Notes: a model not told the origin generated them from the letters alone. 41,255 nucleotides of DNA from DATFRX01 sp035630615 (GCA_035630615.1 DASQKI010000083.1:1-41255); one strand, 5' to 3'. Shown: positions 15,630-25,320, counted from the stretch's first letter. Translations and numbers: made by a program.

Positions 15630-16133
15630 ATGCCGCAGGTGTCGCACCAAACGGCCGACGACTGGCAGACCCAACTCGATGGCACCGGCGAGGTGACGAT
15701 CGCGACCAGTCGACTGCGGGCCACCCCCGTTCTGCTCGCCTGCATCGCGTTCATCGCCCTCGGCGTCTTCTTGCTCGTCGACGGCACCGAACTCGAGGCC
15801 GTGGTCGGTGTCGCGTGCATCCTGCTAGGTCTGTTCGGGTTCGCGCGGGCGGCGTGGGCCGTCGGCACCGGTCGACCGCACCTCGTCGTCTCGACCGGGC
15901 GGGTGCGCTACGGGCCCGAATCGGTTCCGTGGTCGTGGGTGTCGTCGATCTCGCATCGGACGGTCCGGGTTCGCGGCCGGTCCGCCGTCTATCTCGCGAT
16001 CTCGTACGACGCGAGCGATCGCGGTATGGCCGGCAACGACGTGCTGTACGTCCCTGACACCATCGACGCCGATCTCACGGAGCTCGGCAGGTGGCTCAAT
16101 GGTGTGTTGCTGCGGCATCACCGGAGGGAGTGA
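15630..16133 (+). CDS. Two-helix membrane protein with a PH-like C-terminal domain, copy 2
   Basis: A 167-residue paralogue of the preceding gene. Both begin T-A-(E/D)-D-W-Q, both have two membrane helices (here VLLACIAFIALGVFLLV and a second near 57-75), then PHLVV(T/S)T.R..(F/Y)G..SV.W, and both end in LP/VPDT..AD..ELG.WL.GV. The order and spacing suggest a tandem duplication that has since diverged strongly. It ends 1 base before the start of the NUDIX gene, so the three are probably one operon. Function unknown. Confidence 0.75.
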   Translation: MPQVSHQTADDWQTQLDGTGEVTIATSRLRATPVLLACIAFIALGVFLLVDGTELEAVVGVACILLGLFGFARAAWAVGTGRPHLVVSTGRVRYGPESVPWSWVSSISHRTVRVRGRSAVYLAISYDASDRGMAGNDVLYVPDTIDADLTELGRWLNGVLLRHHRRE

Positions 16134-16134
16134 C

Positions 16135-16614
16135 ATGTCCTATCCCGCCGAGCCGCCGCGTCATCAGCTTGTTCCGGCGGCGTACGTCGTCTTGCTGCGC
16201 CCGGGTGACTCGGGCCGCGAGGTGCTGCTGCTCCGGCGCGCCAACACTGGATACATGGACGACCATTGGGCGCTGGTCGCCGGGCATGTCGAGCCGGGCG
16301 AGTCGTGCGTGGCCGCGGCCGTACGCGAGGCCCGCGAGGAGGCTGGCGTCGACGTGGCACCTTCGGCGTTGGAGCCGTTGTGCACGGTGCATCGGACCGA
16401 CGGGTCCGACCGGCCGATCGAGCAGCGGGCCGACTTCTTCTTCGCGGCCGAGCAGTGGGTGGGCGTGCCGGTCCGAAATGAGCCGGAGAAGGCGTCGGCG
16501 TTGGGGTGGTTCGCCCTGGCGGCGCTGCCCGAGCCGGTCGTGCCGCACGAGCTGATGGTCTTGCGTCACCTGGCGACTGGGATGGTGCCGGCGGTGCTGA
16601 CGCACGGGTTTTGA
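16135..16614 (+). CDS. NUDIX hydrolase
   Basis: A 159-residue protein with a clean Nudix box, GHVEPGESCVAAAV then REAREEAGV (G-x5-E-x7-REVREEG pattern). It hydrolyses a nucleoside diphosphate linked to another group; the substrate is not predictable. The ATG at 16135 is preceded by ggagggag and follows the stop of the upstream gene by one base, which suggests translational coupling. An earlier GTG at 16099 would overlap that gene. Confidence 0.88.
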   Translation: MSYPAEPPRHQLVPAAYVVLLRPGDSGREVLLLRRANTGYMDDHWALVAGHVEPGESCVAAAVREAREEAGVDVAPSALEPLCTVHRTDGSDRPIEQRADFFFAAEQWVGVPVRNEPEKASALGWFALAALPEPVVPHELMVLRHLATGMVPAVLTHGF

Positions 16615-16660
16615 GCGCAGTTGGCGCGATGTTCCCCAGTCGACCACCCGGCCCCGCCGC

Positions 16661-18151
16661 TCAGTCGCAGCCGCAGGCCGACCCCATCGGCCCCGCGGCA
16701 ACCGTCTGTGGAGCGCCGACGGTGGGCAGACCCAACATGACCCCGCTCCCGGACTCCCCCGACGCGACCCCTGCGGCCGACCGACGGCGCCGTACGGCTC
16801 GCACCGGCGCGTCGGACACCAGATGGTGCGGCGCCGCCTGCGTGATGGTCACCGTCACGAAGTCGCCAGGGTCGACGGCGGCCTCGCCTGGAGCGAAGTG
16901 GACCAGTCGGTTGTCCGGGCCGCGACCCGACAGCCGATGCGTCGCGGCGTCCTTGCGGCCGTCCGCCTCGGTGACGAGGAGCTCGATGTCGCGGCCGACC
17001 AGCCGACGGTTTTCAGCCCAGGTCATGTCGTTGACGAGGGCGACCAGCCGCTCGTATCGCTCCTGCACGATCGCCTTGGGCACCTGGTCGCCCATCTCCG
17101 CGGCGGGAGTCCCCGGCCGGGTGGAGTATTGGAACGTAAACGCCTGGGCAAACCGAGCCTGCTCGACAACCCTCAACGTCTGCTCGAGGTCGTCGTCGGT
17201 CTCGCCCGGGAAGCCGACGATGATGTCGGTGCTGATCGCCGCGTCGGGCATCGCTTCGCGGACCTTGTCGAGCAGACCCAGATAGCGATCGCGTCGATAG
17301 GACCGGCGCATCGCGCGCAATACGACGTCGGAGCCGGACTGCAGCGGCATGTGCAGTTGGGGCATGACGTTGGGGGTCTCGGCCATCGCGTCGATCACAT
17401 CGTCGGTGAAGTCACGCGGGTGCGGCGACGTGAACCGAACCCGCTCGAGACCCTCCACCTCGCCGCACGCGCGCAGCAGCTTGCCGAACGCGAAGCGGTC
17501 GCCGAACTCGACGCCATAGGAGTTGACGTTTTGGCCGAGCAGGGTGACCTCGAGGACGCCATCGGCGACCAGTGCCTCGATCTCGGCGAGGATGTCGCCC
17601 GGTCGACGGTCCTTCTCTCGGCCTCGAAGACTCGGCACGATGCAAAACGTGCACGTGTTGTTGCATCCGACGCTGATCGAGACCCATGCGGAGTAGGCCG
17701 ACTCGCGCCGCGTCGGCAGTGTGGAGGGAAAAACCTCGAGCGCCTCGAGGATCTCGAGTTGGGCGTCGTCGGCGACGCGAGCCCGCTCGAGAAGCGTCGG
17801 CAGCGAGCCGAGGTTGTGCGTGCCGAAGACGACATCGACCCAGGGCGCCCGGCTCAGGATCTCGCCACGGTCCTTCTGGGCGAGGCAGCCCCCGACGGCG
17901 ATCTGCATGCCGGGTCGCTTGGCCTTCTTGGACGCGAGGTGGCCGAGGTTGCCGTAGAGCCGGTTGTCCGCGTTCTCCCGTACCGCGCAGGTGTTGAACA
18001 CGACAAGATCGGCGAGGTCGCCGTCGGACGCCTCGATGTAGCCGGCGTTCTCGAGCAGGCCGGATAGCCGTTCGGAGTCGTGCATGTTCATCTGGCAGCC
18101 GAACGTGCGCACCTCGTAGGTACGTGGGGATGCGAGGGGGGCCGTAGACAT
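16661..18151 (-). CDS. miaB: tRNA-2-methylthio-N6-dimethylallyladenosine synthase
   Basis: A 496-residue radical-SAM methylthiotransferase. The N-terminal domain has the three cluster cysteines Cys19, Cys55 and Cys89 (FGCQMN, NTCAVREN, GGCLAQ). The radical-SAM motif is GCNNTCTFC (Cys163, 167, 170). TRAM-like sequence follows at the C-terminus, and an extra Gly/Arg-rich tail of about 50 residues extends past it. It converts i6A37 to ms2i6A37 in tRNA, acting after MiaA. It is convergent with the NUDIX gene and divergent from the PHP remnant. Confidence 0.96.
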   Translation of the reverse strand: MSTAPLASPRTYEVRTFGCQMNMHDSERLSGLLENAGYIEASDGDLADLVVFNTCAVRENADNRLYGNLGHLASKKAKRPGMQIAVGGCLAQKDRGEILSRAPWVDVVFGTHNLGSLPTLLERARVADDAQLEILEALEVFPSTLPTRRESAYSAWVSISVGCNNTCTFCIVPSLRGREKDRRPGDILAEIEALVADGVLEVTLLGQNVNSYGVEFGDRFAFGKLLRACGEVEGLERVRFTSPHPRDFTDDVIDAMAETPNVMPQLHMPLQSGSDVVLRAMRRSYRRDRYLGLLDKVREAMPDAAISTDIIVGFPGETDDDLEQTLRVVEQARFAQAFTFQYSTRPGTPAAEMGDQVPKAIVQERYERLVALVNDMTWAENRRLVGRDIELLVTEADGRKDAATHRLSGRGPDNRLVHFAPGEAAVDPGDFVTVTITQAAPHHLVSDAPVRAVRRRRSAAGVASGESGSGVMLGLPTVGAPQTVAAGPMGSACGCD

Positions 18152-18162
18152 GACCGATCAAG

Positions 18163-18949
18163 CGTACTCGCAGCATCCCGGCCGGTTTTGACCCCGTCGG
18201 CGCTCCGGACTGGCATCCCGTGCCGATCGAGATTCCGGACGGCGTCCGCCAGATCGAGGTGCGCTACTCGTACGACAAGCCCGAAACGCTGCCAGGCGTC
18301 GTCGGCAATGTGCTCGACATCGGCATCTTCGACCCGTCCGGGGCCGGGCTCGGCAATGCTCGCGGGTTTCGCGGCTACAGCGGCGGAGCGCGGTCGTCGT
18401 TCTCGATCAGCCGGTCGGAGGCGACGCCCGGGTACGTCGAACCGGGGCGGTGGCACGTCCTGCTCGGGCCGTACACGATCGCTCCCCAAGGCATGGACTG
18501 GCGGATCGAGGTGACCCTGACGTTCGGGTCGCCGGGGCCGGTGTTCGAGCCGGTACGAGCGCCGACGTCGGTCCCAGGCACAGGGCCGAGCTGGTACCGC
18601 GGCGACCTCCACCTGCACACCGTCCACTCCGACGGCAAGCGGCTGCCGATCGTCGGCAGTTCGGACGCCCACACGTCGGAGCACGTCGTGGGGCTGCCGC
18701 AGACGGTGATCCGGGCCGAGCGACTCAGCACGCGAGCGATGCTCGACGCGGTCCGGTGCGGCTGGCGGCCCGACCGGCCGGCTCGGGGTTGGCGCCGCCG
18801 ACGACGCCGGACGAGTCGTGGTCGAGACCGAGGGGCCGGCGGCGGTGACACCGTTCGTCCGGTCCGAAGTGCGCCGTCCGACCCTCTCGGACACCACCCC
18901 CGACCAAATGGTCGCCCTCACCAACCCGATCTACCTCGGTGCGAGCTGA
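18163..18949 (+). pseudogene. Gutted PHP (CehA/McbA-type) metal-dependent hydrolase
   Basis: The start is missing: FDPVGAPDWHPVPIEIPDGV begins in frame right behind the miaB start with no usable start codon, except a GTG at 18220. The N-terminal beta domain is well kept (GFRGYSGGARSSFSI, GPYTIAPQGMDWR). The PHP domain starts normally at YRGDLHLHTVHSDGKR and then jumps directly to LPIVGSSDAHTSEHVVGLPQ, which belongs near the end of the domain, so about 200 residues with most metal ligands are deleted in frame. A frameshift near 18770 follows, and the true C-terminus resumes in another frame (RVVVETEGPAAVTPFVRSE, then ALTNPIYLGAS) to TGA at 18947. Three lesions make it non-functional. Confidence 0.85.
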
Positions 18950-18969
18950 GGACGCGTCGGCCGGCCGTA

Positions 18970-19033
18970 CCAAGTGTTGGCGTGAAACTGCAGGTCCACC
19001 CGTGAGTTGGTGCGAATTTGCGCCAACACTTGG
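18970..19033. repeat. Inverted repeat, family D (13-bp perfect outer arms)
   Basis: ccaagtgttggcg (18970-18982) and its exact complement at 19021-19033 enclose 38 bases in which pairing continues imperfectly. It lies between the ends of the convergent PHP remnant (18949) and PLP decarboxylase (19056), the same setting as the family A elements at 1094 and 2575. Confidence 0.75.
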
Positions 19034-19055
19034 CCCGGCGAGCCGCCGGCGACCG

Positions 19056-20432
<1,377 letters not shown>

Positions 20433-20489
20433 GCCTCCACTGTGACGGATCGGCTGGTAGGACCGCCGCCGCAACCTATTCGTTACCTT

Positions 20490-20505
20490 CGGGACCTCCG
20501 TCCCG
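20490..20505. promoter_or_regulatory. Dyad CGGGAC-N4-GTCCCG at the gluA -35 position
   Basis: A perfect 6-bp dyad with a 4-base centre (cctc/c centre region) ends 15 bases before the TAGGTT -10 of gluA, so it covers the place where a -35 would be. It may be an operator rather than an RNA hairpin, since transcription probably starts downstream of it. Confidence 0.45.
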
Positions 20506-20520
20506 GACCGGGATGTTCGC

Positions 20521-20533
20521 TAGGTTGCCGTGC
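20521..20533 (+). promoter_or_regulatory. TAGGTT -10 element giving a leaderless gluA transcript
   Basis: TAGGTT (20521-20526) is followed by seven bases and the ATG at 20534, the spacing expected when transcription starts at the first base of the start codon. Actinobacteria use such leaderless genes widely. Confidence 0.6.
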
Positions 20534-21313
20534 ATGACAGCGGAGGCTTCCTCAATCGTGGAGGAACGCGGTCAATCCGGCCATTTGGTTGAGATCGACG
20601 GCGTGAACAAGTGGTTCGGCGACCTCCACGTGCTCAAGGACATCAATCTCAACGTCGCGCGTGGCGAGGTCATCGTCGTGATCGGGCCGTCCGGCTCGGG
20701 CAAATCGACCCTATGCCGCGCGATCAACCGGCTCGAGCCGATCGACGAGGGCGAGATCAGGCTGGGCGGTACGCCGCTTCCGGCCGAGGGCAAGGACTTG
20801 GCGAAGCACCGCGCCGAGGTCGGCATGGTTTTCCAGGCGTTCAATCTCTTCGCCCACAAGACCGTTCTCGACAACGTGACGCTCGGCCCGATCAAGGTGA
20901 AGCGCCGGCCGGCCAAGGAGGCACGCGAGAGGGCGCGGTCCTTGCTCGATCGCGTCGGCGTTGGCGACCAGGCGCACAAATACCCCGCTCAGCTGTCGGG
21001 CGGTCAGCAGCAGCGCGTCGCGATTGCTCGGGCACTTGCGATGGAGCCGAAGGTCATGCTCTTCGACGAGCCGACCTCCGCGCTCGACCCAGAGATGATC
21101 AAGGAAGTCCTCGACGTCATGGTCGACCTCGCCGAGGGCGGCATGACGATGATCGTCGTCTCGCATGAGATGGGGTTCGCGCGGACGGCGGCCAACCGGG
21201 TCGCATTCATGGCCGACGGCGCGATCGTCGAACAGAACACTCCCGAGGAGTTCTTCACCAATCCCCAGTCCGACCGGGCAAAAGACTTCCTGAGCAAGAT
21301 TCTCAAGCACTGA
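20534..21313 (+). CDS. gluA: Glutamate-type amino-acid ABC transporter, ATP-binding protein
   Basis: A 259-residue ATPase. Walker A is GPSGSGKS (51-58), the Q-loop MVFQAFNLF, the signature LSGGQQQR, Walker B VMLFDEPTSALDPE and the H-loop VSHEMGF. The closest known type is the polar amino-acid uptake ATPase GluA/GlnQ. The start is the ATG at 20534; the ATG at 20513 lies in the promoter. It is followed within 14 bases by the binding-protein gene, in the order gluA-B-C-D typical of actinobacterial glutamate importers. It powers the two permeases. Confidence 0.93.
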   Translation: MTAEASSIVEERGQSGHLVEIDGVNKWFGDLHVLKDINLNVARGEVIVVIGPSGSGKSTLCRAINRLEPIDEGEIRLGGTPLPAEGKDLAKHRAEVGMVFQAFNLFAHKTVLDNVTLGPIKVKRRPAKEARERARSLLDRVGVGDQAHKYPAQLSGGQQQRVAIARALAMEPKVMLFDEPTSALDPEMIKEVLDVMVDLAEGGMTMIVVSHEMGFARTAANRVAFMADGAIVEQNTPEEFFTNPQSDRAKDFLSKILKH

Positions 21314-21327
21314 GGAGATGCATTTCG

Positions 21328-22215
21328 ATGAGATTGAGGCGTACGCAAGCGCTGATGATTGTTGGCCTGGCAATGGCCATGGTGGCGTGTGGTGAGGCTG
21401 GCGAAGACGACGAGGCATCGGGTCTCGAAGCGCCGGTCGTCGAAAGCCCCGACTTCCCCGAGGGTTCGCAGATGGCGGAGTACGCCGACGCGGGCGCGAT
21501 CACGATCGGTGTGAAGACCGACCAGCCTGGAATCGGATTCCAGGGAGCTGGCGACGATGAGCCGTCCGGGTTCGACATCGAGCTCGGCAAGTACATCGCG
21601 GGCCAGCTCGGCATCGCGTCCGAGGACATCGATTGGGAGGAGACGATCTCAGACAACCGCGAGCCGTTCCTGCAGCAGGATCGCGTCGACCTCGTGCTGG
21701 CGTCCTACTCCATCGACCCGGAACGTCTGAAGATCGTCGGGCAGATGGGGCCGTACTACATCACCGGCCAGCAGCTCCTGGTCCGTGAGGAGGACAAGGA
21801 CACGATCACCGGCGTCGACGACGTCCAAGGCGTCGAGGTCTGTTCGGTCACCGGATCGACCTCACTCGAGCAGATCGAGGCTGAAGGTGGGATCGGGCGC
21901 GGGTTCGACACCTACTCGGAATGTGTCGAGCAGGTGCGCAGCGGCGCGATCGACGCGATGACGACTGATGGCGCGATCCTCCTCGGCTACGAGGCGGAGA
22001 CCCCGGACGAGCTCGAGGTCGTGGGTGACGAATTCAGCGAGGAGCTCTACGGCGTCGGGTACTACCCCAACACTGACACGGAGTTCTGCAACTTCCTTCG
22101 CGATTCGATGCAGCAGGCGATGGACGACGGCTACTGGGCCGACGCGTTCGAGGCCACGCTCGGCGAGTCGGGCATCGAGACGCCCGAGCCGCCGGAGATG
22201 GCCCCTTGTCCGTGA
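21328..22215 (+). CDS. gluB: Glutamate-type ABC transporter, substrate-binding lipoprotein
   Basis: A 295-residue extracellular binding protein. MRLRRTQALMIVGLAMAMVAC is a lipoprotein signal with Cys at 21, so the protein is anchored outside the membrane. The family-3 solute-binding pattern is clear: ITIGVKTDQPGIGFQ, GFDIELGKYIAGQLG, LVLASYSIDPER and VCSVTGSTSLEQI. The ligand is probably glutamate or a related acidic amino acid, by the operon type. A hairpin follows the gene. Confidence 0.92.
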   Translation: MRLRRTQALMIVGLAMAMVACGEAGEDDEASGLEAPVVESPDFPEGSQMAEYADAGAITIGVKTDQPGIGFQGAGDDEPSGFDIELGKYIAGQLGIASEDIDWEETISDNREPFLQQDRVDLVLASYSIDPERLKIVGQMGPYYITGQQLLVREEDKDTITGVDDVQGVEVCSVTGSTSLEQIEAEGGIGRGFDTYSECVEQVRSGAIDAMTTDGAILLGYEAETPDELEVVGDEFSEELYGVGYYPNTDTEFCNFLRDSMQQAMDDGYWADAFEATLGESGIETPEPPEMAPCP

Positions 22216-22232
22216 TCTGACCGCATCGCATT

Positions 22233-22265
22233 GGTGGGCCGGCACCTGTCGGGGGCCGGCCCACC
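22233..22265 (+). promoter_or_regulatory. Intercistronic hairpin between gluB and gluC
   Basis: ggtgggccggc (22233-22243) and gccggcccacc (22255-22265) form an 11-bp perfect stem with an 11-base loop. It has no U-tract. Such hairpins protect the upstream mRNA end or cause partial termination, giving more binding protein than permease. Confidence 0.75.
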
Positions 22266-22304
22266 TCGACAGATGCCGGCTGCCGAGGGAGGTGAGGGTG
22301 TTCT

Positions 22305-22952
22305 ATGGATGTGCTGTTCGACCAGTCCGATGCGATTTTCGACGGCTTCTGGGAGACGATCCAGCTGCTGTTGATCTCGGGCCTGTTCGCCACGGTCCTT
22401 GGCACCTTCTTGGCCGCGATGCGGGTGGCGCCGGTACGGGTGATGAACGCCATCGGAACGACGTACGTCAACACGTTCCGCAACACGCCGCTCGTTGTGC
22501 TGTTCATCCTCGTCGTCTTCGGGCTACCCGAGCTCGACATCCAATACACGTTCTTCGAGAAGGCGACCATCGCTCTCTCGGTCTATACCGCGGCATTCGT
22601 GTGTGAGGCCGTTCGCGCCGGCATCAACACCGTTGCGGCAGGACAGGCCGAGGCGGCTCGATCGATCGGCATGACCTTCACGCAAACGCTTGGCCGGGTT
22701 GTCCTCCCGCAAGCCTTTCGCGCGGTCGTACCGCCGATGGCGAGCGTCTACATCGCGCTGGCTAAGAACACCTCCGTCGCCGCCGGCTTTGGCGTCACTG
22801 AAGCTACGGCCACGCTGAGCGCGCTTCTCAACAACGACCCACAGGCCGCCTACTGGCTCTTCTTCGGCATTGGCCTCGGTTACGTCGCGATCGTCGCGGT
22901 GATCTCCACCGGCTCCCATCTTCTCGAGCGGCACTGGGCGGTGGCACGATGA
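22305..22952 (+). CDS. gluC: Glutamate-type ABC transporter, permease 1
   Basis: A 215-residue inner-membrane permease of the HisM/GlnP type with about five helices. The start ATG follows gggaggtgaggg. Substrate-path and EAA-loop motifs are seen: NTFRNTPLVVLFILVVFGLP and EAARSIGMTFTQTLGRVVLPQA. It overlaps the next gene by ATGA at 22949-22952, so their synthesis is coupled. It forms the channel together with gluD. Confidence 0.93.
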   Translation: MDVLFDQSDAIFDGFWETIQLLLISGLFATVLGTFLAAMRVAPVRVMNAIGTTYVNTFRNTPLVVLFILVVFGLPELDIQYTFFEKATIALSVYTAAFVCEAVRAGINTVAAGQAEAARSIGMTFTQTLGRVVLPQAFRAVVPPMASVYIALAKNTSVAAGFGVTEATATLSALLNNDPQAAYWLFFGIGLGYVAIVAVISTGSHLLERHWAVAR

Positions 22953-23812
22953 GCGGCAGCGTCCTCTTCGACGTCCCTGGTCCCCGCGCCCGAGTGCGAC
23001 ACCGGATCATCGGCATCGTCACAAGCGTGGTGCTCGTCGGCGTGCTCGCCTGGGTCGTGCTCCGACTCAACCAAAACGATCAGTTCGCCTACGAGAAGTG
23101 GGAGCCGTTCGTCACGCCGGCGATAGTGCAGGACCTGTTCGACGGCCTGATCGTCACTCTCGAAATCGCAGTTGTCGCCATCGCGCTCTCGATCCCGTTC
23201 GGGATGATCTTCGCGACGGGTCGGCTGTCGGACCACTGGTTCCTCCGCTGGCCCTGCTTTGTGATCGTCGAGTTCTTCCGTGCCATCCCGGTCTTGATGA
23301 TGATCTTCTTCCTCAGCATCAAGTACGCGACCGAGATCGGAAAGTTTTGGGTCATCGTCATCCCGCTGGTCCTCTACAACGGCTCGGTACTCGCCGAGGT
23401 CTTCCGTGCAGGCATCCGAGCGGTGCACAAAGGACAGAGCGAGGCGGGTTATTCGATCGGCTTGCGGAAGTACCAGCTGATGGTGATCATCCTCATTCCG
23501 CAGGCGATCACCACGATGCTTCCGGCGATCATCAGCCAGTGTGTCGTTGCCTTGAAGGACAGCGCTCTCGCCTTCGTGATCCCGTTCGACGAGATCGTGT
23601 CGGTCGGCAACGACATCCGCAACGAGTTCCACAACTCGTTCGCGACCGGGATCGTGTTGGCGACCGTCTTTATCGTGATCAACTACTCATTGTCGCGGCT
23701 GGCGATCTGGCTGGAGCGCCGGATGGCCCGGCGCGGGCGCGCGTCAGCCGAGACGCCGAAGGTCGCGGGCGTCGATGTGGGCGACCAGTCCATCGGCGGC
23801 GCCGGCGCCTGA
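22949..23812 (+). CDS. gluD: Glutamate-type ABC transporter, permease 2
   Basis: A 287-residue permease with a long cytoplasmic N-terminus, a first helix near residues 25-45, and the conserved permease block (FDGLIVTLEIAVVAIALSI, EFFRAIPVLMMIFFLS, EAGYSIGLRKYQLMVIILIPQA). The extended N-terminal helix plus longer C-terminus (AETPKVAGVDVGD) distinguish it from gluC. Its TGA is directly followed by the stop of the convergent DUF4442 gene with no base between, leaving no room for a separate terminator. Confidence 0.93.
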   Translation: MSGSVLFDVPGPRARVRHRIIGIVTSVVLVGVLAWVVLRLNQNDQFAYEKWEPFVTPAIVQDLFDGLIVTLEIAVVAIALSIPFGMIFATGRLSDHWFLRWPCFVIVEFFRAIPVLMMIFFLSIKYATEIGKFWVIVIPLVLYNGSVLAEVFRAGIRAVHKGQSEAGYSIGLRKYQLMVIILIPQAITTMLPAIISQCVVALKDSALAFVIPFDEIVSVGNDIRNEFHNSFATGIVLATVFIVINYSLSRLAIWLERRMARRGRASAETPKVAGVDVGDQSIGGAGA

Positions 23813-24289
23813 TCAGCCGGTCGGCCGGGGCGTGACCCAGAGATGGATCACGCCCCGGGCCACGACCGTGTCGTCGGCGCGGACGGCCCGGACGTCGACC
23901 GGCACGTCAGGCGCGCCGTCCCAATCGGCCTCAGTGGTCTCGGCTGTGCAGACCAGGTCGGTCGTCGCCTTGGCGAGGTAATCGACCTCCATCCGCTTCG
24001 GCAGCCACCGCATGCCGCTGGGGGTCGTCGCCTCGGCCAGCGCGCCCATCGCCGCTTCGAGGCCGTTGCAGACCGCGATCGCGTGGATCGTGCCGATGTG
24101 GTTGTGCACAGCCCTTCGGTTGGGCAGCCGGACCCTCGCGAGATGCGGCCGGATCTCGAGAAACGTCGGCTTGATCGTCGCGAAGAACGGCGCCTTGCGG
24201 GTGAAGGCGTACGAGAAGATCCGACGGCCTCGGGGCATCCGGTCGAGAGTCTTATAGAGCGTGCACGTCGAGGGCTTCGGCAGGCGCAT
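23813..24289 (-). CDS. DUF4442 hot-dog protein (possible thioesterase)
   Basis: A 158-residue protein of the DUF4442/hot-dog group. VHNHIGTIHAIAVCNGLEAA is the conserved hot-dog helix with the N-H-x-G-T-x-H pattern; PKRMEVDYLAKAT follows. Hot-dog proteins of this kind hydrolyse or bind acyl-CoA esters; that role is inferred. The ATG at 24289 lies six bases after the -10 element TAACAT, and a dyad operator overlaps that element. It ends back to back with gluD. Confidence 0.8.
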   Translation of the reverse strand: MRLPKPSTCTLYKTLDRMPRGRRIFSYAFTRKAPFFATIKPTFLEIRPHLARVRLPNRRAVHNHIGTIHAIAVCNGLEAAMGALAEATTPSGMRWLPKRMEVDYLAKATTDLVCTAETTEADWDGAPDVPVDVRAVRADDTVVARGVIHLWVTPRPTG

Positions 24290-24295
24290 GCCCGA

Positions 24296-24313
24296 ATGTT
24301 ACCGACGGGTAAC
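24296..24313 (-). promoter_or_regulatory. Operator GTTACCGACGGGTAAC overlapping the DUF4442 -10 element
   Basis: The 16-base dyad (24298-24313, GTTACC-GACG-GGTAAC) overlaps the minus-strand -10 TAACAT (24296-24301). Its half-sites are perfect. The TAAC-type palindromes of TetR-family regulators of fatty-acid metabolism look similar. Binding would prevent transcription of a nearly leaderless gene. Confidence 0.65.
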
Positions 24314-24327
24314 CGTGGTGGCGACCG

Positions 24328-25320
24328 TCAGCCGAGCCAGTGGGCGACGTCGAGGGTGCAGACGATCTCGGTCTCGGGCGGGTCGTACTCGCTCGTGGCC
24401 GGCTCGTCGATCCAGAGTCCCTGCTGGAAGCCGAGCTTGTCGAGCAGGCGCAACGACGCCCGATTGCGGTGGTCCGGGCTTGCCAGGAACCTTGGCGCCT
24501 CAGGGTATGCCGGACGCAGCCGATCGACGAGAAACTGCCCGATCAGCCGAGTGCCGATGCCCCGTCCGACGAGGCCTGGGTCGCCGATCAGATAGTCGAA
24601 CGCCGCCGCGTCGGGATCACCGGTCTTCGCGGCGTACTCGGCGTGGTCGCCGACCCGATAGTCCTGCACCATGCCGACGTCGCGGCCGTCGACCTGGGCG
24701 ACCCACATCCGGGTCGGCACGTCGCCGTCGATCCGCGGGCCGTAGCGCCGCAGCGCCTCGGTCAGATCCATCCGGCCCGCGTGGAACCATCGCCGGGCAT
24801 GTGGTGCGTGCTGCCACTCCACGAACGCCGGCAGGTCGTCGTGGGTCATCGGGCGGAAGTCGACGTCGACCTCGGGGATCGCGTCGACCTTGGCGATCGA
24901 CTCGGCGACCACGGCCGGCCGGATCCGCTCGGCCGCCTCGCCCGGCGACACCCACTCGAACCGATCGTGCTCGGCATCGACGAGGACGATCGGCGTGTCG
25001 ACCGAGACGGTCAAGGCCCACCTGACCCACCGGCCGGTCAGGTCCACCGGCCACGGCGTCGCGGCGATCCCGGACTCCTCGGCCAGCTCGCGCCGAGCTC
25101 CGTCGAGCACCGGCTCCCCCGGCCGACGGCAGCCGGCCGGCGGCGTCCAAGCCCAGTCGCCGTCGTAACCGGTCCCTTGATGCGCTCGATGCAGCAGCAG
25201 ATACTCCCAGCCCGCGTCAGCACTGGCGCGACGTACGATGGTCGTCGACCCGACCGGTTCATCGGACGCGATCGGCTCGCCGTCCCACGTACGAGCCGGA
25301 TCGGGGTCAGGCTCGGTCAA
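24328..25320 (-). CDS. NUDIX hydrolase fused to a GNAT acetyltransferase
   Basis: A 330-residue two-domain protein. Residues ~20-150 hold a Nudix fold with box GCRRPGEPVLDGARRE and LAEESG. Residues ~155-330 hold a GNAT domain of the AAC(6')-like kind: VDFRPMTHDDLPAFVEWQHA, WFHAGR, the acetyl-CoA loop LVGRGIGTRLIG, and ASLRLLDKLGFQQ near the end. The start is a TTG that overlaps the TGA of rny as TTGA, so it is translated by coupling with rny. The joint substrate is unknown; nucleotide-linked aminoglycoside or peptide chemistry are possibilities only. Confidence 0.85.
   Translation of the reverse strand: MTEPDPDPARTWDGEPIASDEPVGSTTIVRRASADAGWEYLLLHRAHQGTGYDGDWAWTPPAGCRRPGEPVLDGARRELAEESGIAATPWPVDLTGRWVRWALTVSVDTPIVLVDAEHDRFEWVSPGEAAERIRPAVVAESIAKVDAIPEVDVDFRPMTHDDLPAFVEWQHAPHARRWFHAGRMDLTEALRRYGPRIDGDVPTRMWVAQVDGRDVGMVQDYRVGDHAEYAAKTGDPDAAAFDYLIGDPGLVGRGIGTRLIGQFLVDRLRPAYPEAPRFLASPDHRNRASLRLLDKLGFQQGLWIDEPATSEYDPPETEIVCTLDVAHWLG

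Noticed and set aside
16615..16660. gcgcagttggcgcgatgttc between the NUDIX gene and miaB as a family A arm
   Set aside because: It resembles an arm but has no complementary partner; at most it is a decayed copy.
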